Source: Maricaulis sp. | GTDB taxonomy: Bacteria; Pseudomonadota; Alphaproteobacteria; Caulobacterales; Maricaulaceae | DNA: 58,971 bases | Direction of reading: 5' to 3' | Assembly: GCA_029251785.1 (NCBI GenBank) | Contig: JAQXCQ010000190.1 | Coordinates: 1-58,971 of the forward strand | In this document: positions 54,019 to 58,971 of the stretch, piece after piece | How the letters are laid out: the number at the start of each line of letters is the position of its first letter | Numbering within the stretch: the stretch's first letter is position 1 | The notes under the pieces: model-generated | What the model saw: the letters and a program-made list of their open reading frames with translations, nothing else | The model's database searches: none | What the model was told of the DNA's origin: nothing | Translations under genes and position numbers: made by a program

Positions 54019-55055
54019 GCATAGGCTTGGACGATATCCCCGCCCATCTTGACCGCTGTGAGGCCCTCGTCCGTATCGTGGTGATCGCGTCGCAAGGTTC
54101 CGTGCCGCGCGAGGCCGGGGCCAGCATGATCGTGTCACGACAGGGGCAAGAGGGGACCATTGGAGGGGGTGCCTTAGAGCTCTCGGCCGTGGATAGGGCC
54201 CGATCTCTGCTCGACGCCCCCGACACCCCTTATCTCAGATCCGTGATAAGTGTGCCGCTTGGCCCGAATTTGGGCCAATGTTGCGGTGGAAATGTCAAAA
54301 TTCTGTTTGAGCGATATTTTCGAAATTCTCAAATAGAGCAAAACGAAACAGGGGGAGAGGCGGGCCTTTATGCACGTTCGCTGGCCTCTGGATCCGCTCC
54401 AATTTTGCTGCGCGATCGAAAGGCTTTGCCTGAGACATTGCCCCTGCATGTTCGAAGCGCGGTCATGGCCATGTTGATCGGTCGTGAGCCGCACCGTCCG
54501 CTGCTGGTCGATCCCGCCGGCGAGGATCAGGCCTGGTGGATCGAACCGGCCCGGCCGCAGATCACGAATATCGCCCTTTACGGCGCCGGTCATGTCGGTC
54601 GCGAAATCGTTCGGGTGATGGCTGGCCTGCCAATAAAGATTATCTGGATCGACACGTCGTTAGAACGATTTCCCGACATCTTGCCCGTTCACGCCCAAAG
54701 ACTGATCGCGCAAAGCCCCGTCGATGCTGTCGCCCACATTCCCGCCGACAGCCTCCATCTGGTGTTGACCTATTCTCATGCGTTCGACCTCCAAGTCTGC
54801 CTCGCAATTCTGGCACGCAATGAATTCGGTTTCCTCGGCCTGATCGGGTCAAGCACGAAGCGCGCCCGGTTTCTCAAACGCCTTGGCGAGGCCGGCATAG
54901 ACCAAGCCCGCCTGTCCCGTCTGACCTGTCCCATCGGCATTGGCGACATCCATGGTAAGGAGCCGGCGGTAATCGCCGTCTCCGTCGCCGCCCAGTTGTT
55001 GCAGGTCATCCAGCGGCGCCAGATCGACCAGACAATTCTGAAAGAACACGCATGA
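54015..55055 (+). CDS. xdhC: XdhC, molybdenum-cofactor insertion and sulfuration factor
   Basis: The 346-residue protein binds molybdenum cofactor, helps its sulfuration and delivers it to XdhB. It has an N-terminal XdhC/CoxI domain with REAGASMIVS and LGQCCGGNVK (Cys pair), and a C-terminal Rossmann-like domain with YGAGHVGREIVR and FLGLIGSSTKRARF. It overlaps xdhB upstream and guaD downstream by 4 bases each. Together these give a full set for making active xanthine dehydrogenase. Confidence 0.95.
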   Translation: MSIGLDDIPAHLDRCEALVRIVVIASQGSVPREAGASMIVSRQGQEGTIGGGALELSAVDRARSLLDAPDTPYLRSVISVPLGPNLGQCCGGNVKILFERYFRNSQIEQNETGGEAGLYARSLASGSAPILLRDRKALPETLPLHVRSAVMAMLIGREPHRPLLVDPAGEDQAWWIEPARPQITNIALYGAGHVGREIVRVMAGLPIKIIWIDTSLERFPDILPVHAQRLIAQSPVDAVAHIPADSLHLVLTYSHAFDLQVCLAILARNEFGFLGLIGSSTKRARFLKRLGEAGIDQARLSRLTCPIGIGDIHGKEPAVIAVSVAAQLLQVIQRRQIDQTILKEHA

Positions 55056-56371
55056 GCCAGTATCGCACTCCGCCCGTCATTCTGCGCGGTCAGACCCTGG
55101 CCTTTAATGGCAATCCCTTCAAACAGGATCCGAGTTCAACCCTGCGCCATGAGTGTGACGGTGCCGTGATGCTGGAGGGTGGCCGGATCATTGCGGCCGG
55201 CCGGGCTGGCGATGTGATCAGCGCCAATCCCGGCTATGACGTGACCCATTATGGTGACGACGCCTTGATCATGGCCGGCTTCGTCGACACGCATATGCAC
55301 TACCCCCAGACCGACATTGTCGCCTCCTATGGCGAGCAATTGTTGGAATGGCTCGAACGCTACACCTTCCCGGAAGAGCAGCGCTACGGCGACCCAGACT
55401 ATGCGCGTCTGATGGCAGATGTTTTCCTCGAACAGTGTTTACGCAATGGCACGACGAGCGCTTCGGTGTATGCGACGGTCCACCCCGAATCCGTTGACGC
55501 ATTCTTCCAGGCCGCGAGCGACCGCAACATGCGCATGGCCTGCGGCAAGGTTTGCATGGACCGAAATGCGCCGGCTGAATTGATCGATACCGCGCAAACG
55601 GCCTATGACCAATCCGCGGCCCTGCTGAAGCGATGGCACGGCAAGGGTCGCAATACCTACGCGATCACGCCGCGTTTCGCGCCGACCTCAACGCCCGAGC
55701 AGCTCGAGGCTCTGGGGGCGCTGTGGCAGGAAAACCCGAATGCCCTGATGCAGACGCATATCTCTGAGAATGCCGAAGAGATTAAGTGGGTCACCGAATT
55801 GTTCGACGATCTGCCGGACTATTTCGGTGTCTATGATGCTTTTGGCCTGACCGGTCCTGGCGCGATATTTGGCCATGCCATCCATCTGACGGATCGCGAA
55901 CGGGCCGCCATGGCGGCCTCGGGGTCTGCAATTGCACACTGCCCAACTTCCAATGCGTTCCTTGGATCGGGCGTGTTCAATATGGCGGTTAATCGCGGCA
56001 CCCCGATCAGCCTTGCTTCAGATGTTGGCGGTGGCCCGGATTTTTCGATGTTCGCCACCCTGCGAGCGGCCGCCCAGGCCGCGCGCTATCATGGCCACAG
56101 CTTGCATCCGGTCCAGGCTTTCTGGTTGGCGACCATCGGGGGCGCGGAGGTTCTCAGGATGGGTGATCGGGTCGGAAATCTCGCCGTCGGCATGGAGGCG
56201 GATCTGACGGTCCTTGATCTTAAATCCACCGAACAGATCGCGCGCCGTATCGATCGCGCCGAAAATATCGAGGACACGCTCTTTGCGCAGATGATCCTTG
56301 CTGACGATCGGGCGGTGCGGGAAACCTGGATCGGAGGCGTGCGCCAATATCAGGCCACGTTGGATCGATAG
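55052..56371 (+). CDS. guaD: guanine deaminase
   Basis: The 439-residue zinc amidohydrolase converts guanine to xanthine, feeding xanthine dehydrogenase. Metal and active-site motifs are GFVDTHMHYPQTDIVASYGE, TFPEEQRYGDP, TQTHISENAEE, FGHAIHLTDRE, CPTSNAFLGSG and SLASDVGGGPDFSMF, all close to bacterial GuaD. It is the final gene of the purine operon. Its 3' end overlaps the end of the convergent hybrid kinase gene by 22 bases. Confidence 0.96.
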   Translation: MSQYRTPPVILRGQTLAFNGNPFKQDPSSTLRHECDGAVMLEGGRIIAAGRAGDVISANPGYDVTHYGDDALIMAGFVDTHMHYPQTDIVASYGEQLLEWLERYTFPEEQRYGDPDYARLMADVFLEQCLRNGTTSASVYATVHPESVDAFFQAASDRNMRMACGKVCMDRNAPAELIDTAQTAYDQSAALLKRWHGKGRNTYAITPRFAPTSTPEQLEALGALWQENPNALMQTHISENAEEIKWVTELFDDLPDYFGVYDAFGLTGPGAIFGHAIHLTDRERAAMAASGSAIAHCPTSNAFLGSGVFNMAVNRGTPISLASDVGGGPDFSMFATLRAAAQAARYHGHSLHPVQAFWLATIGGAEVLRMGDRVGNLAVGMEADLTVLDLKSTEQIARRIDRAENIEDTLFAQMILADDRAVRETWIGGVRQYQATLDR

Positions 56372-58110
56372 AGCAAGCCGAAGACCCGCCGGAGCGCGGC
56401 CGAATTTATCGGCTTGAGGAGCACATGATCGAATCCAGCCGCCAGCAATTCTTCCTCTCGATAGGCCGCGGCGGGCGGGAGCATCGCGAGCATTTTCGTG
56501 TGCGCGGCGCTCTCTCGCTGACGCATGGATGTCATCAAAGTTTCACCACTCATATCCGACATCTGAAGGTCGATGAGCACGACATCATAGGATTGGCGCC
56601 CGAAGTGATTCAGGGCCGATTTTCCGGTCCGAACACTATCGAATTGAACACGACCGCCGGTCAGCGAGTCTTTGATAGAGGACTGCAATACTAGCTGGTT
56701 GGTCCGGCTCTCTTCAACGAGTAGAATGCGAATATCTGAGTTCAGCAAAATCGGTTGCTGGACAAGTGGTTGCGTCGGAATTGAGTGCTGGTCGCCGCGT
56801 TGAAGCGGTAAGTCGATTGTCAGTGTCGTGCCCTGGCCTGCTTCACTGTGGATGGAGAGCGTACCCCCCAGGATTTTGGTGAGTCTGGACGCCATTGCCA
56901 GTCCAAGACCTGCCCCGCCATAGAGTCGGGTTTTGGAGCTGTCGACCTGATGGAATGGGTTGAAAATATCCTGTCGGTGCTCCGGAGCAATTCCGATTCC
57001 GGTATCCGTTACCTCTATGCAGGTTTGAATCACACGCGTCCGGGGGTCTTGGGATTGACGAACCGCAATTTTGACGGAGCCGTTTGCGGTGAACTTCACG
57101 GCATTGCTCAGAATGTGCTCGAGTGTTTGACGCAGTTTTTCGACATCGCCAAACAGGCACGGGTGGGACATGTCCATGAGGTCGACCGACCAGTTCAAAT
57201 TTTTGGCTTTCGCAGTTCCGATCCAACGCGCGGAGGCGCGCTCAATCAGGTCCGACAGCAAGAAATGCTGCTTTTCGGTCGTTGCGGAGGCGGTGTCGAG
57301 TTGCGCGAGATCCAGAACATCCGTCAACATTTCTAGCAATGTCTCTCCCGACTCTGTCATCAATTCGAGAATGTTTTCCTGTTTTTCCGACAATCCACCT
57401 TCCATCCGAAGCGCCATGGTGAGGCCGAGGACCCCGTTGAGCGGTGTCCGGGTTTCATGCCCCATATTGGACAGGAATTCCGACTTGGAACGATTGCCCG
57501 CCTCGGCCGCCTCAAGGGCGTGGCTCAGCTCGGAATAGGCTTGCATGGTTGCGGATCGGAAGGTGGAGCCCAAAAAGACGGCCCACCCACAGGCCGCGAC
57601 ACACGCCAGGACCAAAACAAGGGTCGGCGCCGCAGCTCCGTCAACGACCGTGCCGGGAACAGTTTGCATATTGGCCAGCCAGACCACGCCAGCAAAAAAC
57701 AGGATGAGGGGAATCGAGAATACCATCGCTCCAACACGACCCCAGGCGATGTAGACGCCCAAAAGTATGCCGGGCAGGTAAATCGCTGCCGGCGGGAAGC
57801 CGCCGCGATTGCCCCATGCCGCGAGAACGGTGATGATCAGCGTGATCGCCAGATTGACCGCAATGGAGATATCCGGCTTGCGAAATCGGCCGCCCGCATA
57901 TGCCGTCGCTGCATACATAAACGCGCCTGCCAGACCCAGTAATGCCATACCGGGCCGGCCCAGGCCCGTGATCGATAGAACGAGCGAATTGCCCAGTGCA
58001 GTGGCTGTCATCATCACGCCGAAGGCAATAGCGATACGGGCGCGGATTGTATGATGATGGTCTTTGCGCAAATCTGATTGCGTAAATTGATCAACAAAAT
58101 TCCAGAACAT
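56350..58110 (-). CDS. hybrid sensor histidine kinase with receiver domain
   Basis: The 586-residue kinase has six membrane helices (about 25-180) with very short loops. Next comes a HisKA domain with His218 (SNMGHETRTPLNGVLG), a HATPase domain (EHILSNAVKFTANG, DTGIGIAPE, GAGLGLAM) and a C-terminal receiver with phospho-acceptor Asp514 (VLIDLQMSDMSG) and Lys in LLKPINS. The acidic pair that usually reads DD or ED is Glu-Glu here (LLVEES). No output regulator is encoded nearby, so a phosphorelay partner must lie elsewhere. It sits between guaD and puuD; a role in sensing purines is possible but unproven. ATG 58110 with GAGG upstream is used. Confidence 0.92.
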   Translation of the reverse strand: MFWNFVDQFTQSDLRKDHHHTIRARIAIAFGVMMTATALGNSLVLSITGLGRPGMALLGLAGAFMYAATAYAGGRFRKPDISIAVNLAITLIITVLAAWGNRGGFPPAAIYLPGILLGVYIAWGRVGAMVFSIPLILFFAGVVWLANMQTVPGTVVDGAAAPTLVLVLACVAACGWAVFLGSTFRSATMQAYSELSHALEAAEAGNRSKSEFLSNMGHETRTPLNGVLGLTMALRMEGGLSEKQENILELMTESGETLLEMLTDVLDLAQLDTASATTEKQHFLLSDLIERASARWIGTAKAKNLNWSVDLMDMSHPCLFGDVEKLRQTLEHILSNAVKFTANGSVKIAVRQSQDPRTRVIQTCIEVTDTGIGIAPEHRQDIFNPFHQVDSSKTRLYGGAGLGLAMASRLTKILGGTLSIHSEAGQGTTLTIDLPLQRGDQHSIPTQPLVQQPILLNSDIRILLVEESRTNQLVLQSSIKDSLTGGRVQFDSVRTGKSALNHFGRQSYDVVLIDLQMSDMSGETLMTSMRQRESAAHTKMLAMLPPAAAYREEELLAAGFDHVLLKPINSAALRRVFGLLYRSNVA

Positions 58111-58224
58111 GCGCCACCCCTCGCTATGAGCGGGACATGATGCAGGCAAGCGGTTAAACTGTATCTAATTTGGAGGTGGTTTTCGGAGGCAACCGGACAT
58201 GTTGTGTGGTGAGACTTTTTGCGT

Positions 58225-58245
58225 CCCTTTTGGAACCAAAAAGGG
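58225..58245 (-). terminator. hairpin just after puuD, possible terminator
   Basis: CCCTTTTGG / CCAAAAAGGG around AA forms a stem with one bulged A, 6 bases past the puuD stop. No T-tract follows on the minus strand, so termination is uncertain. The rest of the 141-base gap shows nothing clear. Confidence 0.35.
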
Positions 58246-58251
58246 TGGCCG

Positions 58252-58971
58252 TTACTGAGCCACCCAGGCCCCCAAAACCGCCCGTTCCTCATCCGTCATC
58301 TCGGTAAAATTACCCGGTGGCATGGTATTCGTCGTCACGGACTGCATCAGTATCCGTGCCGAGTTCGCCCGGATTTCGGCAATCGTATCCAGGCGCAGAC
58401 CGGCCGGGGCGACGTCCATATACTCATCCGTTGGCGACGCGCTGTGACAGGTCGCGCAATGTGTCTGGACGATCTCCAAAACCCGCGCATCCGGGACACC
58501 CGTCTCCATCACGGGCGCAGCGTCACCCGGTTTCCAGCTGGCAAACAGCATCATCGCGATCATCAGTGCGATCGCCGTCGGCCATTGCCAGGCGAGCGCC
58601 TTGCCATGCCCACCGGCGTCATGCGTGTTGAACCAGTGTCGGATCACCGCGCCAATCGGCAGCAGGAAGGCCACGATTACCCAGCTGGCCTCGTGCCCAA
58701 ACGTCATCGGGTAGTGGTTGGAGATCATAAGGAACAGGACGGGCAGGGTGAGGTAGTTATTGTGGGTCGAGCGCAGCTTGGCGATGATGCCAAACTCGGG
58801 GTCTGGCGTCCGGCCGGCCTTGAGATCCTCCACCACAATCTTTTGGTTGGGGATGATCACAAAGAACACATTCGCCGACATGATCGTACCGATCATCGCC
58901 CCCACATGCAGGAAGGCCGCACGGCCGGAAAACACCTGGCCCAGCCCCCATGTCGCGCCAACAAACAGCAC
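58252..58971 (-). CDS. puuD: PuuD-like urate hydroxylase (membrane, cytochrome c fused), 5' end cut
   Basis: Only the C-terminal 239 residues are in the window; the gene continues past 58971. The fragment holds four to five membrane helices and a C-terminal cytochrome c domain with heme motif HCATCH (C172, C175, H176 of the fragment) and a likely axial Met in TNTMPPGNFTEMT. PuuD-type enzymes oxidise urate to 5-hydroxyisourate and pass electrons to the respiratory chain, without releasing hydrogen peroxide. This supplies the substrate for UraH. The GTG at the window edge is not taken as the true start, because family members are about twice as long. Confidence 0.93.
   Translation of the reverse strand: MLFVGATWGLGQVFSGRAAFLHVGAMIGTIMSANVFFVIIPNQKIVVEDLKAGRTPDPEFGIIAKLRSTHNNYLTLPVLFLMISNHYPMTFGHEASWVIVAFLLPIGAVIRHWFNTHDAGGHGKALAWQWPTAIALMIAMMLFASWKPGDAAPVMETGVPDARVLEIVQTHCATCHSASPTDEYMDVAPAGLRLDTIAEIRANSARILMQSVTTNTMPPGNFTEMTDEERAVLGAWVAQ

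Noticed and set aside
53200-54138. 312-residue open frame opposite xdhB
   Set aside because: Antisense shadow; xdhB motifs on the plus strand are unambiguous.
1-58971. tRNA, rRNA, CRISPR arrays, insertion sequences, prophage genes
   Set aside because: Looked for by eye through genes and gaps; none was seen, though a small RNA could be missed without a covariance search.

Overview
The window reads as chromosomal DNA of an alphaproteobacterium, most likely a stalked or budding marine lineage near Caulobacterales/Maricaulales/Hyphomonadaceae. This is inferred from an EipA (DUF1134) protein, tryptophan-halogenase and TonB-receptor genes, an exopolysaccharide locus whose parts list resembles holdfast loci, and a cytochrome-linked urate hydroxylase of the PuuD type. 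No database search was possible. I see no rRNA, tRNA, CRISPR array, phage or insertion sequence. Genes are densely packed, with many 1-4 base overlaps.

1-9.7 kb is mixed housekeeping and stress: a lipoprotein, a GFA-family zinc protein, an exported peroxiredoxin, LepA, an M3 metallopeptidase lipoprotein, EipA, a GNAT acetyltransferase, an unknown membrane protein, and a MerR/CDF metal-efflux pair sharing a textbook 19-bp-spacer MerR promoter. 9.7-17 kb holds an ABC exporter and a five-gene minus-strand operon: ABC ATPase, ABC-2 permease, exported amidohydrolase with a CIA30-like tail, DesK-type kinase and LuxR-type response regulator. A 12-bp tandem repeat precedes the operon. 17-24.7 kb holds a TPR-PRMT fusion protein (protein arginine methyltransferase like), RsgA, a flavin halogenase with its catalytic lysine, a minimal prepilin peptidase, a double DsbA/HCCA-isomerase-like protein and a DUF2855 protein.

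24.7-43 kb is an exopolysaccharide (Wzx/Wzy-type) locus: initiating sugar transferase, Wzc-like tyrosine autokinase, outer-membrane beta-barrel, a PPP-family phosphatase, a WecG/TagA glycosyltransferase, a flippase fused to a kinase-like domain, two polymerase/ligase-like proteins, a polysaccharide deacetylase, a GT4 glycosyltransferase, GalE and a short Wza-like export lipoprotein. It ends with a LuxR-type regulator. Three near-identical palindromes (core ACCCATTTGGGT) lie before the phosphatase, before the glycosyltransferase operon and before the regulator gene, which suggests one regulon. The kinase-flippase fusion, the autokinase, the phosphatase and this regulator together are the best candidate in the window for an undescribed control system.

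43-48.9 kb has a TonB-dependent receptor, a beta-keto acid cleavage enzyme and a class III aminotransferase, divergent from a LysR regulator. This suggests uptake and breakdown of a beta-amino acid-like compound. 48.9-59 kb is purine catabolism: a DDAH-family hydrolase, then uraH-xdhA-xdhB-xdhC-guaD as one tight operon running from guanine through xanthine to urate and 5-hydroxyisourate processing. A hybrid sensor kinase and puuD (urate oxidation, cut by the window edge) lie on the opposite strand.
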